Positions 8,652 to 17,113 are shown, counted from the stretch's first letter. The stretch: 32,306 bases of DNA from Bacteroides sp. (GCA_014801785.1 JAAVDN010000017.1:26621-58926), one strand, 5' to 3'. Made by a program: numbers and translations. Notes: generated by a model not told the origin, from the sequence alone.

Positions 8652-9338
8652 ATGAACAGAATTGAAAAAACGCTTGCGGCCGTAATGGCCGCAGGCACAT
8701 TCCTCGGGGCTTCGGCCTATACCACCGAGCCTTCCGAATCGCTTGAAGTATGGATTGGGGATGGTATTATAGAGAATGACGGCACAAGTATCGCCACACT
8801 GACCGTCTATGAGAAGGATAACGTAGACTATACGGCCTTCAATATGGCAATAGTTGTTCCGGAGGGGATTACGGTCGCAAAGGTAAAGCAGGGACGCGAA
8901 TGGGTAGATGATATCCATCTGACGGACCGCGCTTCCGCGACCCACAACATCACCTGCAACATGCCGGACAGCAACACTATCAAGATCATCAGCTCCTCGC
9001 CGTCTCTCTCTCCCTATTATCCCACTACCGAGGACGGTGTAGATCCCTACGCACTCTTCACGATCGGGCTGGTTGCCTCGCCGACGCTCGCGCCGGGCGA
9101 CTATAAACTTGAACTCTGCGATGTGAAATTCGTGCTGGAATCCGGTGACGCTTTCGTGCTTCCCGAGGAACCGCTGACATTCACGCTCAAGGTTGAAGGA
9201 GATCCGGTCGGAATCAATGAAATCGATTCCGATGAAAGAGAGGAGACGCTGTACGACCTTCAGGGGCGTCCACTCAAGGAAGTCTCCGGTGAAGAAATAG
9301 TCATACGGAACGGACAAAAGATTATCCGCACACGCTAA
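8652..9338 (+). CDS. Small secreted protein with cohesin-like domain
   Basis: A 228-aa product with a signal peptide (MNRIEKTLAAVMAAGTFLGASA). Residues ~30-185 have the layout of a cohesin-type beta sandwich: a strand with LTVYEKDNVDYTAFNMAIVVPEGITVAKV, an inner stretch with NTIKIISSS, and YALFTIGLVASPTLAPGDYKLELCDVKF. This matches the usual cohesin order of a hydrophobic strand, an early turning point, and a late 'G.y.i...' strand, but identity is too low to be certain. The end, LYDLQGRPLKEV...IRNGQKIIR, is the short C-terminal motif common on exported Bacteroidetes proteins. The start lies 3 bp after the stop of the dockerin gene, so the two are translationally close. Pairing with that dockerin is a hypothesis. 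Confidence 0.72.
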   Translation: MNRIEKTLAAVMAAGTFLGASAYTTEPSESLEVWIGDGIIENDGTSIATLTVYEKDNVDYTAFNMAIVVPEGITVAKVKQGREWVDDIHLTDRASATHNITCNMPDSNTIKIISSSPSLSPYYPTTEDGVDPYALFTIGLVASPTLAPGDYKLELCDVKFVLESGDAFVLPEEPLTFTLKVEGDPVGINEIDSDEREETLYDLQGRPLKEVSGEEIVIRNGQKIIRTR

Positions 9339-9365
9339 GTAGCTATACTCTCGACCATTGACATA

Positions 9366-9401
9366 TCCCGCATCCACGTAGAAAGCAATGTGGATGCGGG
9401 A
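9366..9401 (+). terminator. Hairpin terminator-like element after the cohesin-like gene
   Basis: Stem TCCCGCATCCAC (9366-9377) with GTGGATGCGGGA (9390-9401), loop 12 nt, tail TATTATTT. It lies 27 bp after the stop of the secreted-protein operon and would end its transcript. Confidence 0.6.
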
Positions 9402-9406
9402 TATTA

Positions 9407-9438
9407 TTTGTATATAATCCTCGGAATGGTTATATTTG
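9407..9438 (+). promoter_or_regulatory. Bacteroidetes-type promoter of truncated ATPase gene
   Basis: TTTG (9407-9410) and TATATTTG (9431-9438) with a 20-bp spacer, identical to the promoter at 2120-2151. If active it would transcribe into the 3' end of the TonB receptor gene on the opposite strand. Confidence 0.65.
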
Positions 9439-9454
9439 CGAAAAAGACTCGATT

Positions 9455-9787
9455 ATGTGTCATCACAGACTTCCGATTGGTATTCAGACGTTCTCGAAGT
9501 TGCGGGAGGGTGGATTCATATACGTCGACAAGACCGCTTTCATAGAGCCCCTTGTCAATGGGGGTGGCTATTATTTCCTGAGTCGTCCACGCCGATTCGG
9601 GAAGAGTCTGTTCCTCTCTACATTACAATCCTATTTCGAGGGACGACGCGATCTTTTCAAAGGTTTGGCTCTCGACAGCGCAGATGTGGACTGGACACCT
9701 TCTCCGGTGTTGCACTTTGATTTTAATTCCGGAACATTCGATGATGAAGAGGTTCAGAAGGAGACGTCGAGGCGCAGGTTGATCTGA
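9455..9787 (+). pseudogene. Truncated AAA-ATPase-like gene (N-terminal ~99 codons)
   Basis: The frame from the ATG at 9455 encodes the family N-terminus (RLPIGIQTFSKLREGGFIYVDKT...), including Walker A RRFGKS and the VLHFDFNSGTFDDEE segment, which resembles copy 2. Homology stops at about 9750. The remaining codons (VQKETSRRRLI) are the reverse complement of the end of the TonB receptor gene. Walker B, sensor and nuclease domains are missing, so this is a gene remnant rather than a working ATPase. Promoter and start codon are intact, so a ~110-aa peptide could still be made. The junction falls within a few bases of the receptor stop codon. Confidence 0.85.
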
Positions 9788-12159
9788 CGGCGCGTCAGGT
9801 AGTTGGGGACAGCGTACTGAATGTTGTTGACATCGGTCACCCAGTAGTAAGAACTGACGTTCGAAATATCAAAGAGATTGAAGAGGTCGAGCGAGAGAGT
9901 GATATCCTTGAAATGACGCCAGAAATTGTAGGGACGCACACCCTCCGTCGGCGCACCAACCAGCTGGTATGACACTCCGATATCAACACGCTTGTAGGCC
10001 GGCGCACGGAACCAGGCTATGTCGCGCGAGACACGGGGAGCCGTCATCGTCAGACCGTCGCTGAAAATACCGCGCAGCGAAAAGCGCAGCTTCGGGAACT
10101 TCGGGAAATAATCCGTGAAATAAAGCGAGAACGCGTAACGCTGGTCGGAGGGGAGGGGAACTTTCTTTCCGTTCAGCGTCTGCGACGTGTTCATAAGCGA
10201 GAAAGTGAACCAGGAATCCATACCTTCGACAAACTGGCCGAACAGCTTGAAGTCCAGACCCGCGATATGACCCTTGGAATCATTGATACCCGAATAGTTG
10301 ACCTTCAGATTGTCATACTCATACGATATCAGACGAGACAGAGCCTTGTAATAAGCCTCGGCCGTTATCTTGAACGGACGCGACATAGCGCGGAAAGTAT
10401 AGTCCGCACCGACAAGAAACTGGAACGAAGAGGGAGATTTGATGTCTCTATTCAGTTCTATATTTGAGTTCCCGAGCGGGTCAACCACCGCAAGCCTGTA
10501 TTCCTTATAGAAAGGTTGCTGATAATAAAGGCCCGTCGCCAGACGGAAATTCCAATAAGAGTGGTCGAGAGGAATCAGCGACAGATTGACGCGGGGAGAG
10601 ACAAGAAACTCCCGGTTGAAATCCCAGTAGCTGAAACGCAGCCCCCCGTTCAGGGTCAGAGAAAACTTGTCGCGTTCAATATAGAGCGCATCTTCCGCGA
10701 AAAACGCAATGCGGTTTGCGGCAACATCATGACGCGATGACAGATTGTAGACAAGATGCACCCCGGCAGGAGCAGTCGGAAGGGAATACCCCGCCGAGTC
10801 GCGCCATTCCCATTCTTTGGTGCGGTCCCGGAAATTCTCATGTTGCCACACGAATCCGTAAGTCAGATGATTCGAGCGCACGGTAGTCGTTCCGCGCAAC
10901 GAAGTCTGGATAACCGAAGCCTTAAGACGGTTGCGGGAATGCTCCATATACTTACCGACACCTAACTCACCGCCGACACCCCCTTCGCCACCGGTGCCAG
11001 CCTGATCGAGCCAATATTCGCCGGAAATATCGTAGGCCACCAGCTCGGAGGTCATGAAACCGGATATACCCAATTGGAAGGAAGTAGCGCGATTATGACG
11101 GTAAGTGGCGGAGAATGAACCGAGATAGGTCTCGAACCGGTCCTTCTCCTGACCATCGAAATAGACAGTGAACTGCTTGATATTGTCCGACGTACCGAAG
11201 GAAGTCTCGCGGTTAGCCGGAATGAAATTGAAATGGTTGACCGATATGTTTCCTAAAAAATTGAAAGTCAGTTTTTCGGAAGGCTTGAAGGTCAGATTTG
11301 TCTGATAATCGAAATAAAGCGGGTCATATTCCCCTTTTGTTTCCTGCGAGGAGAGGAGGGAATTGTTCTTCTTAAGGCGCGCGCCGTGGAGTTGCGAGAA
11401 TTTTGAGGAACTCTGGCCGAAGAATAGGGAACCACCCATCAGAGAGGCAGAGAAACCACCTTCGAGGGCCTGAGGTTCGCGATAGGTGATATCGAGGGCC
11501 GACGACATCTTGTCGGCATATCGCGCCGGGAAACCACCTGAAGAGAACTTGACGTTTCCGACCATGTCCGGATTGATAATCGAAAGCCCCTCCTGCTGGC
11601 CTGAGCGGACAAGCTGAGGACGATAGATCTCGACGCCATTTATATAGACGGAATTTTCATCGAAAGAGCCTCCGCGCACCGAATACTGCGAGCTCATCTC
11701 GTTGGAGGAATTGACGCCGGGCATCGTCGCCAGCATCGCTTCGACCGAGCCGCCGGAAACGTCGGGCGAAGTCTTGAAGGCATCGGTGTCGAAACTCTGC
11801 ATCCCGTTGATATTCTGACGGAAACCGACGACTTCCACCTCCGTCAGCTCCGAGGCTTCGGGAAAAAGTTTGGCGTTTAATGTTATTTCACCCTTGGGAT
11901 CGATCAGTTTGGAAACAACGGTCTTGAACCCAATGCAGGAGAAGACAACCGGGATAGTGTCTTCGCGGGCTACGGTCAGGGTATAGTTGCCCTGCAGGTC
12001 GGTATTGGTCCCTATAGCCTTGCCGGCGATACGGACCGTCGCGAACTCAACAGGTTTTTCCTCATTGTCTATGACGCGTCCCGATATCTTGATATTCTCC
12101 GCGATGCAAAAGGCGACGCAGATAAGGGTCAGGGACAGGAAAGTCAGAAAACGATACAT
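9754..12159 (-). CDS. TonB-dependent outer-membrane receptor with carboxypeptidase-regulatory domain
   Basis: An 801-aa product starting with a signal peptide (MYRFLTFLSLTLICVAFCIA). Residues ~22-105 form a carboxypeptidase-D regulatory-like beta domain (ISGRVIDNEEKPVEFATVRI...GTNTDLQGNYTL). Residues ~115-220 are the plug, with MLATMPGVNSS and YSVRGGSFDENSVYINGVEIY. The rest is a 22-strand-type barrel with many aromatic beta strands, ending in LRLDVSF with the terminal Phe used for BAM-dependent assembly. The receptor is therefore complete, although its 3' flank has been replaced by an ATPase fragment. No SusD-like partner is adjacent, so it is not a standard polysaccharide-utilisation pair. 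The ligand cannot be told from sequence; siderophore, vitamin or peptide are all possible. Uptake energised by TonB-ExbBD is family knowledge. Confidence 0.92.
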   Translation of the reverse strand: MYRFLTFLSLTLICVAFCIAENIKISGRVIDNEEKPVEFATVRIAGKAIGTNTDLQGNYTLTVAREDTIPVVFSCIGFKTVVSKLIDPKGEITLNAKLFPEASELTEVEVVGFRQNINGMQSFDTDAFKTSPDVSGGSVEAMLATMPGVNSSNEMSSQYSVRGGSFDENSVYINGVEIYRPQLVRSGQQEGLSIINPDMVGNVKFSSGGFPARYADKMSSALDITYREPQALEGGFSASLMGGSLFFGQSSSKFSQLHGARLKKNNSLLSSQETKGEYDPLYFDYQTNLTFKPSEKLTFNFLGNISVNHFNFIPANRETSFGTSDNIKQFTVYFDGQEKDRFETYLGSFSATYRHNRATSFQLGISGFMTSELVAYDISGEYWLDQAGTGGEGGVGGELGVGKYMEHSRNRLKASVIQTSLRGTTTVRSNHLTYGFVWQHENFRDRTKEWEWRDSAGYSLPTAPAGVHLVYNLSSRHDVAANRIAFFAEDALYIERDKFSLTLNGGLRFSYWDFNREFLVSPRVNLSLIPLDHSYWNFRLATGLYYQQPFYKEYRLAVVDPLGNSNIELNRDIKSPSSFQFLVGADYTFRAMSRPFKITAEAYYKALSRLISYEYDNLKVNYSGINDSKGHIAGLDFKLFGQFVEGMDSWFTFSLMNTSQTLNGKKVPLPSDQRYAFSLYFTDYFPKFPKLRFSLRGIFSDGLTMTAPRVSRDIAWFRAPAYKRVDIGVSYQLVGAPTEGVRPYNFWRHFKDITLSLDLFNLFDISNVSSYYWVTDVNNIQYAVPNYLTRRQINLRLDVSF

Positions 12160-12275
12160 AAAGAATTAACGGACAGGCGTCCTTATTATTGAAGTCGGCA
12201 CGACTTTTTGTATATGTAAGTAAGATATGCTGAAAAATTTTTAAGATTGACAGAAAGGATGATTTGGTTTTTTGT

Positions 12276-12283
12276 TATCTTTG
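12276..12283 (+). promoter_or_regulatory. Putative -7 box upstream of hisS
   Basis: TATCTTTG matches TAnnTTTG. No well-placed TTTG -33 box was found; a TTG at 12247-12249 is 26 bp upstream, which is too far. The implied 5' leader of ~105 nt holds one 7-bp stem (TCTGACC 12342-12348 with GGTCAGA 12367-12373). Confidence 0.45.
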
Positions 12284-12395
12284 TAGAATTAGGCCCAATC
12301 CAACAAGAAATATTTACTTACGGGTTGCCGAAACACTTATTTCTGACCTCTCCGGCGAAAAGGTGTGGTCAGACTACTAAACTTAAAAGATTAAG

Positions 12396-13769
12396 ATGGC
12401 ACAAAAACCGAGTATTCCCAAAGGAACCCGTGACTTCTCACCTATAGAGATGGCACGCCGCAACTATATATTCGACACTATCCGCGAGGCCTTCCGCCTG
12501 CATGGATTCCACCAGATTGAGACCCCGGCGATGGAGAATCTTTCGACCCTCCTCGGAAAATATGGAGAGGAAGGGGACCGTCTCCTGTTCAAGATTCTTA
12601 ATTCCGGCGATTTCTTCAAGGATGTCGATCCTTCGGAACTTCAGGATCCCAACCTGACGCGACTCGCGACAAAACTTTGTGAGAAAGGGTTGCGCTATGA
12701 CCTGACAGTTCCTTTCGCCCGCTACGTTGTCCAGCACCGGCAGGATATCCAGATGCCCTTCAAGCGATTCCAGATTCAACCCGTATGGCGTGCCGACCGT
12801 CCGCAGAAAGGGCGTTACAGAGAGTTCTACCAATGTGATGCCGATGTCGTCGGCTCCGACTCTCTTCATAATGAAGTCGAGTTGCTGGGGCTCATCGACT
12901 ATGTGATGCGTAAACTCAAGATTCGGACCCGAATATTGGTCAACAACCGCAAGGTTCTCTCCGGAATCGCCGAAGTCATCGGGGAACCTGACAAACTGAT
13001 CGACATTACGGTCGCCATAGACAAAATCGACAAGATAGGACTCGACGCCGTAAAGGAGGAACTTATCGAACGAGGCGTCAGCGCGGAAGCGGTCGAGAAA
13101 CTTCAGCCTATTCTGGAGCTTAAAGGAAGTAACGAGGAGAAACTCGCCCGTCTGGGAGAGATACTGAAGGATTCCGAAACCGGACTCAAGGGAGTGGAGG
13201 AATTGCAGCAGGTGATAGGGTCTTTTGAATCCCTCGGACATGATTGCGAGCTTGATCTCGACGTCTCCCTTGCCCGCGGACTTAACTATTATACCGGCAC
13301 CATCATCGAAGTCAAGGCTCTCGACGCCCAGATAGGCTCCATCACCGGCGGAGGACGATACGACAACCTGACCGGGGTCTTCGGAGTCAGTGGCCTTTCG
13401 GGGGTCGGCATTAGTTTCGGAGCCGACCGAATCTACGATGTGCTGAACACCCTCGGACTCTATCCCGGTTCGCTTAGTAGCGCCGTCCAGGTACTCTTTG
13501 TCAACTTCGGCCCAGAAGAGGCGTTGGCTTCCGAAGGTCTCGCCCGTCTGTTGCGCGACAACGGAATCTCAGCTATGGTCTATCCCGAAGCAACGAAGAT
13601 GAAGAAGCAGATGGGGTTTGCCAATACAGAAGGAATCCCCTTCGTAGCCATTGTCGGAGAGAGCGAACTTGCAGAAAAGAGAGTAACAGTGAAGAACATG
13701 GGTTCCGGAGAGCAGAAGAGTATCCCTATGGCTGACTTCGCGTCTCTTACGATCGCCGGAATGCCCTGA
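12396..13769 (+). CDS. hisS: Histidyl-tRNA synthetase
   Basis: This 457-aa class II aminoacyl-tRNA synthetase charges tRNA-His with histidine. The N-terminus has KGTRDFSP and the motif 1 region. Motif 2 is at about residues 125-150 ([29 protein letters not shown]). The histidine-specific segment [15 protein letters not shown] and the motif 3 region [13 protein letters not shown]...[10 protein letters not shown] follow. The C-terminal ~90 residues ([13 protein letters not shown]...) form the anticodon-binding domain. Length is normal for the bacterial enzyme. It starts at an ATG after a ~105-nt leader and is followed, 13 bp later, by a gene of unknown function likely in the same transcript. 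Confidence 0.97.
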   Translation: MAQKPSIPKGTRDFSPIEMARRNYIFDTIREAFRLHGFHQIETPAMENLSTLLGKYGEEGDRLLFKILNSGDFFKDVDPSELQDPNLTRLATKLCEKGLRYDLTVPFARYVVQHRQDIQMPFKRFQIQPVWRADRPQKGRYREFYQCDADVVGSDSLHNEVELLGLIDYVMRKLKIRTRILVNNRKVLSGIAEVIGEPDKLIDITVAIDKIDKIGLDAVKEELIERGVSAEAVEKLQPILELKGSNEEKLARLGEILKDSETGLKGVEELQQVIGSFESLGHDCELDLDVSLARGLNYYTGTIIEVKALDAQIGSITGGGRYDNLTGVFGVSGLSGVGISFGADRIYDVLNTLGLYPGSLSSAVQVLFVNFGPEEALASEGLARLLRDNGISAMVYPEATKMKKQMGFANTEGIPFVAIVGESELAEKRVTVKNMGSGEQKSIPMADFASLTIAGMP

Positions 13770-13782
13770 AAAACAGGAAACC

Positions 13783-14997
13783 ATGAAGATAGATAAACAT
13801 CTGTTTATGGTCAACCAGCCCTCCTATCCGGCTGAGACCGAATCAGACGATTATTATTTCAACGTCGCCAACCGTCTTGCCGAGGCGTCAGCACGGGTAG
13901 AGGGAATAGGGCGCTGGAATGAGGCAGTCGTGGCGCGGGCCGCTGTCTATGTCGTAGGCTATTATCAGGATGTCATCAGCGATGCCGGTGTCTGGCGCGG
14001 GTTCATCTCCGAATGCCGGCGTCTATACGGAAGGACACTCCCATTTTATGACACCGGGGAGGAATATGTAGATTTCGAGTTGAATCCGGAGGATGTCCGT
14101 TTCATGGTCTGGTATTCTCTTTCGATGCTGGATGAGAGCAGACGCGACCTTTCACCGCTCGACAGCTTTGTGGAGCGTCTGGCTGAGCGATGGTATTCTA
14201 TTCTTGAGGAGGGGTATGAAGAAGCACCCCTTCCGGATGAATTCAACATCGCGCATGGTCTGGAGGTCCACGACCCGGAGGATGCGGAGAAACTGATGCA
14301 TCTCGGCGACTGGCTCTATAAACGCTGTTGGCTCCTGGCTCCCGCCAATACCCTCAATATGCAGGAGCTTGTCGCTCAGCTTCCTCAAAAGGATCCCGGC
14401 AGCGATGAGGTCCGAAACAAACTGAAGGAACTTCTTGACCATGCCATAAACGAACTGCCGACCGGTCCACTCGCACTCTATCTCCGCGAATGGGTATGGC
14501 TGACTGTCGCTGACCGTATGCCTCCCAAAGGACGCCTACCCAAGGAGGAGGGGGAGGATCATAAATATTATGGACCTTTCATGGAGGCAACCGGGGGAGA
14601 AAGGATTGCTTTTTTCGCGACATACGAGGAACTGAACAGGTTTTTCATCGAAGCGCTCGGATGGACGCAGGGAGAGAAGCATCTCGCGCAGCTTGAGAAA
14701 GAGAGCGATTTTGTGTTGCTGATAGACAGACACAAAGGGTTGCTTCTCGCCAAGGGAGTTGCCCGTTGCATCGCGTATCCGGGGAATCCTCTATATGATA
14801 AAGAATACGCCCTTCGCCACGCAATCGAATTACTGACAGTCAGGGGGCGTTGCCCTCATGATCTGATGGAGTTCGTATGCGGTGGAGGATGGCTTCCTGA
14901 TGCCCGCTTCCCCGGCTCTCCTGATTCTTTGATAGCGGTCGAGAACTGGGATTTTATTGCCAGATGCTATCTTCAGCAGTATTATCGCGGCGACTAA
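13783..14997 (+). CDS. Conserved Bacteroidales protein of unknown function (possibly DUF3843 family)
   Basis: A 404-aa soluble protein with no signal peptide or membrane segment, largely helical and acidic. Notable stretches are EGIGRWNEAVVARAAVYVVGYYQD near residue 40, a Trp/Tyr-rich middle (ALYLREWVWLTVADRMPP), and a C-terminal region HKGLLLAKGVARCIAYPGNPLYDKEYA followed by CPHDLMEFVCGGGWLPDARFPGS. The overall look recalls the Bacteroidetes DUF3843 family, but this is from memory and uncertain. It begins 13 bp after hisS and is probably co-transcribed with it. No catalytic motif was recognised and no function is proposed. Confidence 0.8.
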   Translation: MKIDKHLFMVNQPSYPAETESDDYYFNVANRLAEASARVEGIGRWNEAVVARAAVYVVGYYQDVISDAGVWRGFISECRRLYGRTLPFYDTGEEYVDFELNPEDVRFMVWYSLSMLDESRRDLSPLDSFVERLAERWYSILEEGYEEAPLPDEFNIAHGLEVHDPEDAEKLMHLGDWLYKRCWLLAPANTLNMQELVAQLPQKDPGSDEVRNKLKELLDHAINELPTGPLALYLREWVWLTVADRMPPKGRLPKEEGEDHKYYGPFMEATGGERIAFFATYEELNRFFIEALGWTQGEKHLAQLEKESDFVLLIDRHKGLLLAKGVARCIAYPGNPLYDKEYALRHAIELLTVRGRCPHDLMEFVCGGGWLPDARFPGSPDSLIAVENWDFIARCYLQQYYRGD

Positions 14998-15030
14998 TCT
15001 GATAGGCGGGAAGGGATGCCGGGGAAAATG

Positions 15031-15061
15031 TTGTCATTCTTAAAAAAAATAGCTATATTTG
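15031..15061 (+). promoter_or_regulatory. Bacteroidetes-type promoter upstream of ROK kinase
   Basis: TTG (15031-15033) and TATATTTG (15054-15061) are spaced by 20 bp. The predicted transcript would include a ~220-nt leader carrying the 86-bp inverted-repeat element at 15162-15247. Confidence 0.6.
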
Positions 15062-15161
15062 TAGGCGGATGACAGATACGACTGTTGATCTGATTAATAG
15101 CTGTTAAATTTGGTCAATGAAATGGCCCCGGAGATGCAGCTGTTTGTTAGAGTTTTGAAAG

Positions 15162-15247
15162 TAAGTAGCTGATAAAAATAAATGAGCAAGTTTTATTGCT
15201 CAAGATTCAAAATCAACATATATCGATTTATTTTTAGCAGCTACTTA
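15162..15247 (+). repeat. MITE-like 86-bp element with 22-bp terminal inverted repeats
   Basis: The left arm (15162-15183) begins TAAGTAGCTG and runs into AAAAATAAAT. The right arm (15226-15247) is its reverse complement at 21 of 22 positions. Inside lies a second hairpin, GAGCAA-GTTTTA-TTGCTC (15184-15201). The left arm is a member of the TAAGTAGCT...AAATAAATGAG repeat family seen at 1987, 28354 and 32188. It has no coding capacity. It may be a non-autonomous mobile element or a transcribed stem-loop in the ROK kinase leader. Confidence 0.65.
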
Positions 15248-15284
15248 ATTACCAAATGTCAAACTCATCAAGATCGGCTACATT

Positions 15285-16328
15285 ATGTCTGTTAACCTTT
15301 CAAACTCAAATCTACCAATGACGAAGCCTTATGTACTGGGTGTCGATATAGGAGGCACCAACACCGTTTTTGGTATTGTAGACGCTCGTGGACACGTTGT
15401 TGCCAGCAGCTCTATCAAGACCAAGAAACACACAAATTTCGATGATTACATCGATGAATTGCACACAGAGGTCACACGCCTTCTTGAGGCAAATGACGCG
15501 GAGGATAAGATTCAGGGTATAGGAATCGGCGCTCCTAACGCCAACTACTATACCGGAGAGATCGTCAATCCGCCAAACCTTCCCTGGGGGCCGATCATCC
15601 CGCTTGCAGAGAAAGTCAGCAAGGCTTTCAATGGGATTCCGGTTGCTGTCACCAACGATGCCAATGCAGCTGCCCTGGGCGAAATGACCTATGGTGCTGC
15701 CCGTGGTATGAAGGATTTCATCATGATTACTCTCGGTACCGGCGTGGGTTCCGGTATAGTAGTCAACGGCCAGATGGTCTATGGTCATGATGGCAATGCC
15801 GGCGAACTTGGCCATCTCGTTGTCAAGCGCAACAACGGTCGTATCTGCGGTTGCGGACGCACGGGTTGTCTTGAGGCTTACTGCTCGGCAACAGGTGTCG
15901 CCCGCACTGCCCGCGAGTTCCTCGAAATCCGCACTGAACCCTCTTTGCTGCGTAATATCGAGATTGACTCTATTACCTCCAAGGATGTTTATGACGCAGC
16001 TCTGGCCGGAGATAAACTCGCTAAGGAGATTTTCGACTATACAGGTCGTATCCTCGGTGAAGCTTTGGCCGATATGTGTGCTTTCTCTTCCCCGCAGGCA
16101 ATCGTTCTCTTCGGCGGTCTGGCGAAGAGCGGCGAGCTCCTGATGAAGCCTCTTAAAGAGGCTTTCGAGCGCAGTCTCTTCCCGATTTACCGAGGCAAGA
16201 CGAAAATCATCCTCTCTGAACTCAAGGAGAGTGACGCGGCAGTCTTAGGCGCTTCCGCTCTCGGATGGGAGGCGAAGTATCATTACGAGGCGCCGAACCG
16301 TCCCGTCGGTGCGGAGAACCTCGCCTGA
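15285..16328 (+). CDS. glk: ROK-family sugar kinase, probable glucokinase
   Basis: A 347-aa ROK-family protein that would phosphorylate glucose or a related hexose at the head of glycolysis. The phosphate-binding motif GVDIGGTNTVFGIVD is near the N-terminus. The sugar-binding region has NDANAAALGE, and ITLGTGVGSGIVVNGQ follows. The zinc-binding ROK signature is CGCGRTGCLEAYCS. A second ATG at 15318 (MTKPYVLGVDIGG) fits the usual family start better, so the first 11 residues may not be translated. It is preceded by an inverted-repeat element and a promoter and followed by a strong hairpin at 16365, so it looks monocistronic. Glucose specificity is inferred from family resemblance; other hexoses or N-acetyl sugars remain possible. 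Confidence 0.9.
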   Translation: MSVNLSNSNLPMTKPYVLGVDIGGTNTVFGIVDARGHVVASSSIKTKKHTNFDDYIDELHTEVTRLLEANDAEDKIQGIGIGAPNANYYTGEIVNPPNLPWGPIIPLAEKVSKAFNGIPVAVTNDANAAALGEMTYGAARGMKDFIMITLGTGVGSGIVVNGQMVYGHDGNAGELGHLVVKRNNGRICGCGRTGCLEAYCSATGVARTAREFLEIRTEPSLLRNIEIDSITSKDVYDAALAGDKLAKEIFDYTGRILGEALADMCAFSSPQAIVLFGGLAKSGELLMKPLKEAFERSLFPIYRGKTKIILSELKESDAAVLGASALGWEAKYHYEAPNRPVGAENLA

Positions 16329-16364
16329 AACCGATAAGATCGCTTAAATTTTGATAAATACGAA

Positions 16365-16404
16365 TCCCGCTTCCTTTCATTCCCTGATGAAAAAGGAAGC
16401 GGGA
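16365..16404 (+). terminator. Terminator after ROK kinase
   Basis: A 13-bp stem: TCCCGCTTCCTTT (16365-16377) pairs with AAAGGAAGCGGGA (16392-16404), followed by TATTATTTT. The hairpin foot and tail (GCGGGATATTATTT) are the same as in the hairpins at 2079 and 9366, although the stems differ. It may also serve the convergent maf transcript. Confidence 0.8.
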
Positions 16405-16484
16405 TATTATTTTGATGATGCCGATTCGTCGGCTGATCTATATTATTGATTGACAGAGACGGAGTATAATTGACAGAGACTGCG

Positions 16485-17063
16485 TCAGAAAGTCTTGAGG
16501 AGTTGGTAAAGACGATGGATCGGGAGACCCATCACATTATAGAAACTGCCATCTATGCCGGAAACGGCAACCCCTCCGATCCATTCCTGGATGCCGTAGG
16601 CACCCGCCTTGTCAAGAGGCATGAAGTTATCGACATAATAGGAGATTTCCTCATCCGTCAGTTCTGCGAACCGAACGGTAGTCGTCGAGGAGAAGGACTC
16701 GGTTCTGTCAGCCGTGGAGACACAGACCCCGGTCACTACAAGATGTGATTTTCCCGATAACTTTCTCAACATCTTTCCTGCATCTTCCGCATTCCTGGGC
16801 TTTCCCAAAATTTCTTGATCGCATATTACGACCGTGTCTGCTGTAATGATAAGTTCCCTGCAGTCGAGGCGGTCCGCGAAGGCTTGCGCTTTGAGACGGG
16901 CGAGATATTCCGGAACTTCTGTCAGGGGAAGAGATGCCGGATATTCCTCTTTGATACCAATGACGATGGAGTTGAAAGGAATGCGCAGCATCTCCAGCAG
17001 TTCGCGTCTTCTCGGGGATTTTGAACCGAGGAGGATAGTGTATTTATCAAGATTCCTGAGCAT
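16485..17063 (-). CDS. maf: Maf-like nucleotide pyrophosphatase
   Basis: A 192-aa Maf/YhdE-type protein that hydrolyses non-canonical or dTTP/UTP-type nucleoside triphosphates to monophosphates. The N-terminal signature ILLGSKSPRRRELL is followed by ELIITADTVVICDQEILGKP and, near the C-terminus, DKAGAYGIQEWIGG, which are the conserved substrate and metal positions of the family. Length is typical. It is the last gene of the bamD-rpoZ-...-kdsC-maf run, 50 bp after kdsC. The start ATG (17061-17063) gives MLRNLDKY just before the conserved strand. Substrate subclass (dTTP/UTP versus m7GTP) is not certain. Confidence 0.93.
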   Translation of the reverse strand: MLRNLDKYTILLGSKSPRRRELLEMLRIPFNSIVIGIKEEYPASLPLTEVPEYLARLKAQAFADRLDCRELIITADTVVICDQEILGKPRNAEDAGKMLRKLSGKSHLVVTGVCVSTADRTESFSSTTTVRFAELTDEEISYYVDNFMPLDKAGAYGIQEWIGGVAVSGIDGSFYNVMGLPIHRLYQLLKTF

Positions 17064-17113
17064 ATCTTTGATTGTTTATGGGGTGGAGAATTATTTGAGG
17101 GATTGGGTCCTGA

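Larger units (their letters stand above)
9366..9452 (+). repeat. 87-bp direct repeat of 2079-2165 (hairpin plus promoter)
   Basis: These 87 bases match 2079-2165 with a single C/T difference. The match starts exactly at the first base of the hairpin and ends just before the start codon of each ATPase gene. Coding sequences beyond it are diverged but homologous. It suggests that hairpin, promoter and ATPase gene move or duplicate together. Confidence 0.85.

Noticed and set aside
7944-9377. A 477-codon open frame on the minus strand
   Set aside because: It lies antisense to the dockerin and cohesin-like genes, which have signal peptides and recognisable domains. Its translation shows no known motif and no sensible composition, so it is a shadow frame.
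12192-12210. Small hairpin AAGTCG-GCA-CGACTT with a T-run as a plus-strand terminator
   Set aside because: No plus-strand gene ends upstream of it, since the TonB receptor is on the minus strand; the stem is only 6 bp.
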